Source of the DNA: JAWLHA01 sp041690535
GTDB taxonomy: Bacteria > Pseudomonadota > Gammaproteobacteria > Thiohalomonadales > Thiohalomonadaceae
DNA length: 9,634 bases
Direction: 5' to 3'
Assembly (NCBI GenBank): GCA_041690535.1
Contig: JAWLHA010000108.1
Coordinates: forward strand, 1 to 9,634
Position numbers and translations under genes: made by a program. Below are positions 1 to 6,013 of this stretch, in pieces; position 1 is the stretch's first letter, and each line of letters opens with the position of its first letter. The notes under the pieces were generated by a model. It did not search any database and had not been told where the DNA came from. It saw only the letters and a list, made by a program, of their open reading frames with translations.

Positions 1-120
1 CAGGTCGTCGGCCGCAGGGACGCGGCCGTCGAGCGTACCGGGACGTATTCACAGCGGCCCTGCTTTCAAGGACTTACGTCGCTCACAGCACGGCGGTGAC
101 GTTAGTGTGCGTTCACCCTG
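1..120 (-). repeat. MITE-like repeat, copy A (cut by the left window edge)
   Basis: This is an inverted copy of the repeat at 2709-2828. It aligns without gaps over all 120 bases, with 7 mismatches by my count (about 94% identity). It ends at position 120 with CGTTCACCCTG, the reverse complement of the other copy's left terminus. A hairpin GGCCGC...GCGGCC (10-15 and 22-27) lies in the part nearest the window edge. By comparison with copy B, roughly 46 bases of the element should lie beyond the left edge. No coding capacity is seen. The element type is inferred from structure, not from a recognised family name. Confidence 0.85.
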
Positions 121-246
121 CAGTTGCGAGGGACGGGGAGCGAGTGTCGAGGGAATGGAGTCGCTGCGTGATGGGTGATTTGAACCAAAAAAGTGCGCGC
201 AGCGCCTCCAAACTTTCGACACTCGCTCCTCATCACTCGATACTGC
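120..246. repeat. Imperfect long inverted repeat downstream of sodB
   Basis: GGAGCGAGTGTCGA at 137-150 is perfectly repeated in inverse orientation as TCGACACTCGCTCC at 216-229. Beyond this 14-bp core the arms continue imperfectly to about 120-150 and 216-246 (about 26 of 31 matching). The 65-nt spacer is A-rich in part. The repeat fills the gap between the sodB stop and repeat copy A. It may be a small intergenic repeat or part of the sodB 3' untranslated region. Confidence 0.6.
184..212 (-). terminator. Possible weak terminator after sodB
   Basis: On the minus strand, about 40 nt past the sodB stop, GCGC-TGC-GCGC is followed two bases later by a run of six T. The stem is only 4 bp, weak for an intrinsic terminator, but the T-run and position are suitable. 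The larger inverted repeat around it could add structure. Confidence 0.3.
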
Positions 247-247
247 C

Positions 248-829
248 TTAGCCGAAATTCCTGGCCACGAAGTCCCAGTTCACCACGTTCCAGAAGTTCT
301 CGATGTACTTGGGACGGGCGTTGCGGTAATCGATGTAGTAGGCGTGCTCCCACACATCGCAGGTCAGCAGCGGGGTCTTGCCGTCGGTCATGGGGTTGCC
401 GGCATTGCCGGTGTTGACGATCTCCAGGGCACCATCGGCATTCTTCACCAGCCAGGTCCAGCCGGAGCCGAAATTGGTGGCGCCGGAGGTGCTGAACTTC
501 TCCTTGAATGCGGCAAAGGAGCCGAAGGTCTGGTTGATGCCCTCCGCCAGGGCGCCCGTGGGCTCGCCGCCGCCGTTGGGGCTGAGGCAGTTCCAATAAA
601 AGGTATGGTTCCAGACCTGAGCGGCATTGTTGAAGATGCCGCCGGCAGGGGCCTTCAGCACGATCTCCTCCAGCGGCAGGTTCTCGAACTCGGTGCCGGG
701 GATGAGGTTGTTGAGGTTGGTCACGTAGGTCTGGTGGTGCTTGCCGTGGTGGTATTCCAGGGTTTCGGCGGAGATGTGGGGCTCCAGGGCATTCTTTTCG
801 TAAGGCAGTGCAGGCAGTTCGTGTTTCAT
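248..829 (-). CDS. sodB: Superoxide dismutase, Fe type (SodB)
   Basis: A cytoplasmic Fe superoxide dismutase converting superoxide to oxygen and hydrogen peroxide. The 193-residue length equals that of E. coli SodB, and the sequence aligns along its whole length by eye. Metal ligands of the family are present: H27 (in EYHHGKHH), H75 (in QVWNHTFYW), D158 and H162 (in DVWEHAYY). Gln71 in NNAAQVWNH is the position of the active-site Gln of Fe-type enzymes, which favours Fe over Mn. The ATG at 829 is preceded by GGAG seven bases upstream (with AAAGG abutting the start), and the N-terminus MKHELPALPY fits the family. It is divergent from the hydantoinase B-type gene and seems monocistronic. No clear Fur box or sigma-70 promoter was recognised upstream. 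Confidence 0.97.
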   Translation of the reverse strand: MKHELPALPYEKNALEPHISAETLEYHHGKHHQTYVTNLNNLIPGTEFENLPLEEIVLKAPAGGIFNNAAQVWNHTFYWNCLSPNGGGEPTGALAEGINQTFGSFAAFKEKFSTSGATNFGSGWTWLVKNADGALEIVNTGNAGNPMTDGKTPLLTCDVWEHAYYIDYRNARPKYIENFWNVVNWDFVARNFG

Positions 830-1027
830 CCTTTAACTCCGTCTTGGTTTATTGGTGAGTTTTCTGCGGCAACGTTCTCTGAATCCGAAAAAGTCTAGAT
901 GTCTCCGGACATTGCCGCCCATCCGAGTCTTGGTGCGGTCAAATAACCCAGCAGGAGGGTAAAGAATAACCTCTCCCCGGCGGCGTGTACACACCCTGCA
1001 TGAAAGCTGATGCCCCCTCTATGGGAG

Positions 1028-1047
1028 CTTGAACCCGCGGATTCAAG
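1028..1047. promoter_or_regulatory. 20-bp near-palindrome, possible operator
   Basis: CTTGAACCCGCGGATTCAAG reads the same on both strands except for one symmetric mismatched pair (C/A, positions 1034 and 1041). It lies 150 bp upstream of hyuB and about 200 bp upstream of sodB. Its length and symmetry suit a dimeric transcription factor. No regulator gene is adjacent, so the cognate protein is unknown. Confidence 0.35.
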
Positions 1048-1159
1048 AGGCGAAATCATGTGAGGAGGGCAGAATGAATCGCCCATGACTGTCTTCGCAC
1101 GCAACCGCCCAGGGCCCTGGGAATCGTCCCGCAGGCCAGGCCGCTCCCGTAACCGAGCG

Positions 1160-1188
1160 CTGCCATCCACCCCGGCCTCTGCTAACAT
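1160..1188 (+). promoter_or_regulatory. Probable extended -10 promoter of hyuB, leaderless
   Basis: TGCTAACAT (1180-1188) is an extended -10 element with hexamer TAACAT (4 of 6 consensus). CTGCCA (1160-1165) matches the -35 consensus at 4 of 6 positions with a 17-bp spacer. Transcription would start about 7 bases after the hexamer, at 1195-1197, on or next to the ATG at 1197. There is no Shine-Dalgarno sequence before that ATG, consistent with a leaderless message. Confidence 0.5.
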
Positions 1189-1196
1189 CGCGCCCT

Positions 1197-2780
1197 ATGG
1201 ATCCCATAGAGCTCACCATCTTTGCCAGCCGCATCGAAGCGGTGTGCGAGGAGATGGGGGCGGTGCTGCGCCGCTCGGCCTTCTCGCCCAATATCCGTGA
1301 TCGGCTGGACTTCTCCTGCGCCGTGTTCGACCCAGCGGGCGAACTGTGCGCTCAGGCCGCCCACATTCCCGTGCACCTGGGCAGCATGGCGTATGCGATG
1401 CGGGGGATTGTGGGGACGCTGGCGTGGGCCGAAGGGGACATGGTGGTGGTCAACGACCCCTTCCTCGGCGGCACCCACCTGCCGGATATCACCCTCATCG
1501 CCCCCCTGTTCGTCGGGGGCGCGCTGGCGGGGTTTGTGGCCAACCGCGCCCACCACGCCAACATCGGCGCCGCCTCCCCTGGGTCCATGCCCATTTCTCG
1601 TTCGCTGGAGGAGGAAGGGCTGGTGATCCCCCCATCCTACCTGTTGCGCAGCGGTCAGCCCGACGAGGCCTTGATGGGGCGCATCGTTGAGGCCACCGGG
1701 GAGCAGATGCGGGGGGACTTCTCCGCGCAGATCAGCGCCAACCTCAATGGGCTGAATCGCCTGAAGCAACTGGTGGCGGCCTCGGGGCTGGAGGCTTACC
1801 TTCAGGCCCTGGAGGAGCTGAACGACTATGCCGAGCGGCTGGCGCGGGCCGCGCTCACGACCATTCCCGACGGGGAGTACCGCTTCGAGGACGTGCTGGA
1901 CGATGACGGGGTGGGCCACCACGACCTGAAAATCGCCCTGCTGCTGCGGGCCGAGGGCGGGCACATGGAGGTGGACTTCAGCGGCACGGCGCCGCAGACC
2001 CCCGGCAACGTCAACTGCCCCCTGTCGGTGGCGGCCGCCGCGGTCTACTACCTCTTCCGCTGCCTGATGCCGCCCCAGACGCCCGCCTGTGCCGGGGCCT
2101 TCCGCCCCATCGTCGTGCGCGCCCCCGAGGGATCCCTGCTCAACGCCCGCCGTCCGGCGGCGGTGGCTGCCGGCAACGTGGAGACCAGCACCCGCATTGT
2201 CGATGTGCTGTGCGGGGCGCTGGCCCAGGCCATTCCCGAGCACATCCCCGCGGCCAGCCACGGCTCCATGAACAACCTGGCCATGGGCGCCCGCGGGGGG
2301 TGGGACTACTACGAGACCATGGGCGGGGGGATGGGGGCCGGACCGAAGGGCGGTGGCCTGTCGGCGGTGCAGACGCACATGACCAACACCCTCAACACCC
2401 CCGTCGAGGTGGTGGAGATGAACTATCCGGTGCGCATCACCCGCTATGCGGTGCGCCGGGGCTCGGGCGGGCGGGGCAAGCGCCCGGGCGGGGATGGCCT
2501 GGTGCGGGAATTCGAGTTCCTGGCCCCCGCCGAGGTGACGCTGCTTACCGAGAGGCGCCGCCAGGCGCCCTGGGGACTCGTCGGCGGCGAAGCCGGGGCC
2601 ATGGGCGAGAACCGCTTGAACGGCGAGCGGCTCCCCGGAAAGGTGAGCCTTGCCGTGCAGCCCGGGGACAGGCTCACTGTCTCCACCCCCGGGGGAGGCG
2701 GCTGGGGCCAGGGTGAACGTATACTAACGTCACCGCCGTGCTGTGAGCAACGTAAGTCCTTGAAAGCAGGTCCGCTGTGA
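1197..2780 (+). CDS. hyuB: Hydantoinase B / 5-oxoprolinase B family protein
   Basis: Member of the HyuB/oxoprolinase beta family (PF02538 type), whose members with a HyuA partner hydrolyse hydantoin-like rings or 5-oxoproline using ATP. The 527 residues cover the whole family. The N-terminus (AVLRRSAFSPNIRDRLDFSCAVF) is characteristic. VNDPFLGGTHLPD lies at about residues 85-97, NRAHHANIG at 116-124, then NVETSTRIVD, QTHMTNTLNTP, and the terminal glycine-rich TPGGGGWG. The true substrate is unknown. No hyuA gene is visible next to it, so it must partner in trans or act alone. The family-like sequence ends at about residue 504. The last 23 codons and the stop lie inside repeat copy B, so the tail is repeat-derived. 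The start is set by the family N-terminus; no ribosome binding site is seen, and a promoter abuts the ATG. Confidence 0.9.
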   Translation: MDPIELTIFASRIEAVCEEMGAVLRRSAFSPNIRDRLDFSCAVFDPAGELCAQAAHIPVHLGSMAYAMRGIVGTLAWAEGDMVVVNDPFLGGTHLPDITLIAPLFVGGALAGFVANRAHHANIGAASPGSMPISRSLEEEGLVIPPSYLLRSGQPDEALMGRIVEATGEQMRGDFSAQISANLNGLNRLKQLVAASGLEAYLQALEELNDYAERLARAALTTIPDGEYRFEDVLDDDGVGHHDLKIALLLRAEGGHMEVDFSGTAPQTPGNVNCPLSVAAAAVYYLFRCLMPPQTPACAGAFRPIVVRAPEGSLLNARRPAAVAAGNVETSTRIVDVLCGALAQAIPEHIPAASHGSMNNLAMGARGGWDYYETMGGGMGAGPKGGGLSAVQTHMTNTLNTPVEVVEMNYPVRITRYAVRRGSGGRGKRPGGDGLVREFEFLAPAEVTLLTERRRQAPWGLVGGEAGAMGENRLNGERLPGKVSLAVQPGDRLTVSTPGGGGWGQGERILTSPPCCEQRKSLKAGPL

Positions 2781-2874
2781 ATACGTCCATGTACGCTCGA
2801 CGGCCGCGTCCATGCGGCCGACGACCTGCTTTCAAGGACTTACGTCGCTCTTGGGTGAGTATGCGTTCACCCTG
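2709..2874 (+). repeat. MITE-like repeat, copy B (complete, about 166 bp)
   Basis: The ends are inverted repeats: CAGGGTGAACG at 2709-2719 and CGTTCACCCTG at 2864-2874. The outer 20 bases match at 18 positions. A second inverted pair lies inside: GTAAGTCCTTGAAAGCAGG (2752-2770) against its complement at 2825-2843. The left arm is 12 bases longer than the right (62 against 50). The centre holds a hairpin GGCCGC-GTCCAT-GCGGCC (2803-2820). There is no open frame of its own. Bases 2709-2828 are repeated in inverse orientation at 1-120. The structure resembles a non-autonomous miniature element; no target-site duplication could be confirmed. Confidence 0.75.
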
Positions 2875-2892
2875 CGGCTGGGGCGTGCCCGA

Positions 2893-3228
2893 GTGAAAAG
2901 CCGGCTCGCGGCCGTTACACTGGTGGCGTGTTTGGCCACCGGCTGCGCCACGGCGGTCCTGACCGGTGCGGGGCAGGGTGGGCGGCAGCTGGACGGGCGC
3001 ACCTACGAGGAGGCGAGAGAGGACAACTGGCTCACGGGGCGGGTCAACCGCGCCTTGATCAATGATCCTCTCGTCCGCGGGATGGACATCGATGTCTCAA
3101 CCTATGACGGGGTGGTGACGCTGGGCGGCTCGGTGGCCAGCCGGGCCCAGGCGGCACGCGCCGAGGCGCTCGCCGCCGCCACGCCGGGCGTTCGCGCGGT
3201 GCAAAATCGTCTGCGCATCAACGAATAA
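2893..3228 (+). CDS. BON-domain lipoprotein (OsmY/DolP-like), first of two
   Basis: Predicted outer-membrane or periplasmic lipoprotein of 111 residues with one BON domain. This fold occurs in OsmY, DolP (YraP) and related envelope-stress proteins and binds phospholipid in DolP. The start chosen is GTG at 2893: it gives a compact lipoprotein signal (KSR, hydrophobic stretch, LATGC) with the lipidated cysteine at residue 18. Alanine at +2 is compatible with outer-membrane sorting. An upstream ATG at 2812 would add 27 residues encoded largely by repeat copy B and would bury the signal peptide. The BON domain spans about residues 46-110 (LTGRVNRALIND...VVTLGGSV...GVRAVQNRLRIN). It ends 18 bases before the asnO-like gene, so cotranscription is likely. 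Its upstream region is repeat copy B. A -10-like TATACT at 2720-2725 is present in copy B but not in copy A. Confidence 0.85.
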   Translation: MKSRLAAVTLVACLATGCATAVLTGAGQGGRQLDGRTYEEAREDNWLTGRVNRALINDPLVRGMDIDVSTYDGVVTLGGSVASRAQAARAEALAAATPGVRAVQNRLRINE

Positions 3229-3246
3229 CCTTCAGAAGACTTCATC

Positions 3247-5031
3247 ATGTGTGGAATTGCCGGTGAATTGCGTTTCGACGGCCGCTCGCCCGATCTCGGG
3301 GCGTTGGCCGCCATGTTGGGCTGCCTGGTGCGGCGGGGTCCCGATCACGAGGGGAGCTATGCCGACGGGCCGGTGGCGCTCGGGCATCGCCGCCTCGCCA
3401 TCATCGACCTTACCGAGCGGGGCAACCAGCCCATGGTGGACCCGGAGCTGGGGCTCGCCCTGGTGTTCAACGGCACCATCTACAACCACCCCGAACTGCG
3501 CAAGGAGCTGCAGGCCCAGGGCTACCGCTTCTTCTCCGACGGCGACTCGGAGGTGATCCTCAAGGCCTACGCCGCCTGGGGCGAGCGCTGCACCGAACGG
3601 CTGCACGGCATGTTCGCCTTCGGCATCTGGGACATGCGCGCCAGGCGGCTGTTCCTCGCCCGCGACCGCATGGGCATCAAGCCGCTGTACTACAGCCGCA
3701 CCGGCGAGCGGCTGCGCTTCGGCTCCAACATCCAGGCCCTGCTGGCCGGCGGCGGGGTGGACACGGCCATCGACCCGGTGGGGTTGCACCACCAGTTCAC
3801 CCTTCACGCCGTGGTGCCCGCGCCCACCACTGTGCTCAATGGCGTGCGCAAGCTGGCCCCCGGCACCAGCCTTACGGTGACCCCCGACGGGAGGGTGGAA
3901 GAGCGCCGCTACTGGACCCTCACCGCCACCCGCCCGGCCGAGCCGCGCAGCGAGGCGGAGTGGACCGAGGCCATTCACGAGGCGCTGCGTCGTTCGGTGA
4001 AGCGGCGGCTGGAGATCGCCGATGTTCCCGTGGGGGTACTGCTCTCCGGGGGGCTCGATTCCAGCCTCTTGGTGGCCTTGCTGGCCGAACAGGGGGTGGA
4101 GGAGATCCTCACCTTCTCGGTGGGCTTCGAGGACGTCCCCGAGGAGAAGGGCAGCGAGTTTGAATACTCCGATCAGGTGGTGGAGCGCTACCGCACCCGC
4201 CACCACAAATACTCCATCCCCAACGCCGAGGTGCTTAAGCGACTGCCCGAGGCGGTGGCCAACATGGCCGAGCCCATGGTGGGGCAGGACGCGGTGGCCT
4301 TCTACCTGCTGGCCGAACAGGTCTCCCAACAGGTCAAGGTGGTGCAGAGCGGGCAGGGGGCCGACGAGGTGTTCGCCGGCTACTTCTGGTACCCGATGAT
4401 GGATGCCGCCCAGGGCAGCGATCTGGAGCGCTTCGCCCCCTACTACTTCGACCGTCCCCACAGCGAGTTTCTGGAGATGGTCGCTCCCGAGTACCGGGGA
4501 GCGGACCACACCGCCGCCACCGTGGAGTCGCTGCTCGGTGCCCCGGGGGCCGACACCTTCCTGGATAAAGTGCTGCGCATGGACGTGACCACCCTCATCG
4601 TGGACGACCCGGTCAAGCGGGTGGACAACATGACCATGGCGTGGGGGCTGGAGGCGCGGGTGCCGTTCCTTGACCAGCACGTGGTGGAGCTGGCCATGCA
4701 GATGCCCTCCGAAATGAAGCTTGGCTCCGGCGGCAAGCACGTGCTCAAGAAGATCGCTCGGGGGCTCATCCCCGATGCGGTGATCGACCGGCCCAAGGGC
4801 TACTTCCCCATGCCGGCGCTGAAATACGTGCGGGGGGATTTCCTCGACTTCATGCGCGACATCCTCGATTCCCAGGCGTGCCGCGAGCGCGGCCTCTACG
4901 AGCGGGCCTACGTGGAGAAGCTCCTCGCCGCCCCCGAGAAGGGAGAGCACTTCACCCGCCTGCAAGGGAGCAAGCTTTGGCACCTGGCGCTGCTGGAGTA
5001 CTGGCTGCAACTCAACGTGGACAGGCGATAG
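3247..5031 (+). CDS. asnO: N-acetylglutaminylglutamine amidotransferase (asparagine synthase family)
   Basis: Class II glutamine-dependent amidotransferase of 594 residues, cytoplasmic. In the NAGGN pathway the dipeptide N-acetylglutaminylglutamine, made by a GNAT/ATP-grasp synthetase, is amidated by this enzyme type to give an osmolyte. The N-terminal glutaminase domain begins MCGIAGELRF with catalytic Cys2, followed by RRGPDHEGSY and LVFNGTIYNH. The ATP-pyrophosphatase loop SGGLDSS is at residues 267-273 in the synthetase domain. SGQGADEVFAGY and VDNMTMAWGLEARVPFLD are typical of the family. Assignment to the NAGGN subfamily rather than plain AsnB rests on remembered similarity (GELRFDGRSPDL, VALGHRRLAIIDL, ALLAGGGVDT, GSEFEYSD). 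The synthetase partner gene is not in this window. The gene follows a BON lipoprotein gene by 18 bases, and the ribosome binding site is weak (AGAAG). Confidence 0.88.
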   Translation: MCGIAGELRFDGRSPDLGALAAMLGCLVRRGPDHEGSYADGPVALGHRRLAIIDLTERGNQPMVDPELGLALVFNGTIYNHPELRKELQAQGYRFFSDGDSEVILKAYAAWGERCTERLHGMFAFGIWDMRARRLFLARDRMGIKPLYYSRTGERLRFGSNIQALLAGGGVDTAIDPVGLHHQFTLHAVVPAPTTVLNGVRKLAPGTSLTVTPDGRVEERRYWTLTATRPAEPRSEAEWTEAIHEALRRSVKRRLEIADVPVGVLLSGGLDSSLLVALLAEQGVEEILTFSVGFEDVPEEKGSEFEYSDQVVERYRTRHHKYSIPNAEVLKRLPEAVANMAEPMVGQDAVAFYLLAEQVSQQVKVVQSGQGADEVFAGYFWYPMMDAAQGSDLERFAPYYFDRPHSEFLEMVAPEYRGADHTAATVESLLGAPGADTFLDKVLRMDVTTLIVDDPVKRVDNMTMAWGLEARVPFLDQHVVELAMQMPSEMKLGSGGKHVLKKIARGLIPDAVIDRPKGYFPMPALKYVRGDFLDFMRDILDSQACRERGLYERAYVEKLLAAPEKGEHFTRLQGSKLWHLALLEYWLQLNVDRR

Positions 5032-5040
5032 GCCACCCCA

Positions 5041-5170
5041 AGGGGCTTCCCAAGGTCGACCGGCACAGCGCCAAACCGGAGGGCGCTTCCTGGGGTCGAC
5101 CGGCACAGCGCCAAACCGGAGGGCGCTTCCTGGGGTCGACCGGCACTGCGTTAATCCGGGGGCGCGCTGT
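5041..5170. repeat. 40-bp tandem repeat, about three copies
   Basis: Bases 5061-5100 and 5101-5140 are identical 40-mers. A partial copy precedes them (5041-5060) and a diverged copy follows (5141-5170). Each unit holds the palindrome GGTCGACC and a hairpin AGCGCC-(9 nt)-GGCGCT. The array starts about 10 bases after the asnO-like stop codon, so it lies in the 3' untranslated region and may fold or slow RNA decay. There is no CRISPR-like spacer variation. Confidence 0.9.
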
Positions 5171-5177
5171 ACTTGTA

Positions 5178-5246
5178 GGGTGGATAAGCGCAGCGCATCC
5201 ACCGGGTCCCCGCCGCAAATGGTGGATGCGCTGCGCTTATCCACCC
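5178..5246. repeat. Palindromic REPIN-like repeat, copy 1
   Basis: Two perfectly complementary 26-base arms (5178-5203 and 5221-5246) enclose a 17-base loop. The arm starts GGGTGGATAAGCGCAGCGC. The same arms occur at 7641-7715 and 9575-9634. I recall this motif as a widespread intergenic repeat in proteobacteria. It could act as a transcription-end hairpin between the asnO-like gene and the second BON gene. Confidence 0.92.
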
Positions 5247-5358
5247 TCTGACCTACTCTGCAGCGCGGTGGCGCACCCAATCTATCCGTGCGGTGCTCTA
5301 TTCAGGCTCGCCGCCGTCTCCGCACTAAGATATCGCCGTGCATCTCGCAGGTGCCATC

Positions 5359-5364
5359 TATACT
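5359..5364 (+). promoter_or_regulatory. Possible -10 element of second BON gene
   Basis: TATACT preceded by C (CTATACT) lies 35 bases before the ATG at 5399. No good -35 hexamer is present at 16-18 bases upstream. A strong -10 with C at the preceding base and no clear -35 is the pattern often seen for RpoS-dependent promoters, which would fit an OsmY-like stress gene. That last step is inference. Confidence 0.4.
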
Positions 5365-5398
5365 CACGGCAGTGATCCCTGAAACGAGGAGAGCTGCC

Positions 5399-5716
5399 AT
5401 GCTGAACGTCTTCCGAGGGCTGTTTATTGCCATGACGGTCGCCCTGTTTATGGCCACTGGCTGTGCCGGCGGTGAAGGCACACGCCCCACGGGGCAGGTC
5501 GTCGATGATGCCTCCATCACCTCACGGGTAAAGGCGGCTCTGTTCGGCGATGAAGTGACCAGCGGATTCCAGATCGGTGTGGATACCTACCAGGGGCAGG
5601 TCCAACTCAACGGCTTTGTCGACTCCCAGGAGGAGAAGGATCGCGCCGGGGAGATCGCGCGGGACGTGCAAGGCGTCGAACGGGTGATCAACAACCTCGA
5701 GGTGAAAACGAACTGA
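5399..5716 (+). CDS. BON-domain lipoprotein (OsmY/DolP-like), second of two
   Basis: Lipoprotein of 105 residues with a single BON domain. The start ATG at 5399 is supported by GAGGAGA (5386-5392) and by the signal peptide that follows directly: a hydrophobic run and MATGC, with the lipidated cysteine at residue 22 and alanine at +2. An upstream in-frame ATG at 5288 would add 37 residues without signal character. The BON domain covers about residues 38-104 (DDASITSRVKAALFGDE...VDTYQGQVQLNGFVDS...VQGVERVINNLEV). It has the same layout as the gene at 2893 (ATGC lipobox, one BON domain) but the two differ considerably. It is separated from the asnO-like gene by repeats, so it probably has its own promoter. 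Exact ligand and role are unknown. Confidence 0.92.
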   Translation: MLNVFRGLFIAMTVALFMATGCAGGEGTRPTGQVVDDASITSRVKAALFGDEVTSGFQIGVDTYQGQVQLNGFVDSQEEKDRAGEIARDVQGVERVINNLEVKTN

Positions 5717-5727
5717 TCCGCAGCCAT

Positions 5728-5756
5728 TCGGGGGATGCGACTGACGCGCCCCCCGA
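5728..5756 (+). terminator. Hairpin after second BON gene
   Basis: TCGGGGG (5728-5734) pairs with CCCCCGA (5750-5756), and an inner GCG/CGC pair continues the stem after a two-base internal loop. It begins 12 bases after the stop codon. There is no U-run behind it, so it may stabilise the 3' end rather than terminate on its own. Confidence 0.5.
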
Positions 5757-6013
5757 TTGAACTGGGCCGAACGTTTCATGAATTCGCGAGATGACCGCTC
5801 CAGGGCATCCTGCACTCGCCGCATGGTCGTGGGGTCAATGGACAAGCGAGGGCGCGTGGATTTCATGAAGTGTTCGGGCTAGGGTCAGAGCAGGGAGCCC
5901 GTGGTCTCGCCACGCCACCGCCAACGAGCTTGAGCCGGGGGGCCTCGGTTGCCCCGCCCCCATAAACGCCGAAGGCGCGTGGTCCAGCAAGCCACCAAGA
6001 GGGAGGGTTTGTC

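Larger units (their letters stand above)
830..1196. other. Divergent intergenic region between sodB and hyuB
   Basis: A 367-bp stretch without a supported gene. It contains a 20-bp near-palindrome at 1028-1047 and a probable promoter for the rightward gene at 1160-1188. A short palindrome GTGTACAC lies near 988-995. Open frames here lack family resemblance and good ribosome binding sites. The sequence GAGGAGG before an ATG at about 1073 leads to only four codons. No sRNA could be identified from the sequence alone. Confidence 0.6.

Noticed and set aside
344..898. Plus-strand frame opposite sodB
   Set aside because: Antisense shadow; sodB carries all metal ligands.
1021..1036. tRNA T-arm-like GGGTTCAAGCTCCC on the minus strand
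   Set aside because: No matching acceptor, D-arm or anticodon arm is found around it; it overlaps the near-palindrome.
1182..2378. Long minus-strand open frame opposite hyuB
   Set aside because: Antisense shadow with low-complexity composition; hyuB motifs on the plus strand are decisive.
1..2874. Composite transposon carrying sodB and hyuB
   Set aside because: The flanking repeats carry no transposase and the left one is incomplete in the window; both genes look like chromosomal genes in composition.
2812..2892. 27-residue N-terminal extension of the first BON lipoprotein
   Set aside because: It is encoded mainly by repeat copy B and would place the lipoprotein signal internally; GTG at 2893 fits better.
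5041..5170. CRISPR-like direct repeats
   Set aside because: The 40-bp units are directly adjacent without variable spacers, and no cas genes are present.
3232..5280. Very long minus-strand open frame opposite the asnO-like gene
   Set aside because: It is an antisense shadow in GC-rich DNA, rich in His, Gly and Pro, with no family resemblance; the plus-strand gene has full conserved motifs.
5522..5866. Minus-strand frame whose first 40 residues look plausibly protein-like
   Set aside because: It has no ribosome binding site and its later part runs antisense through the BON gene. The first part could be a relic but cannot be supported.
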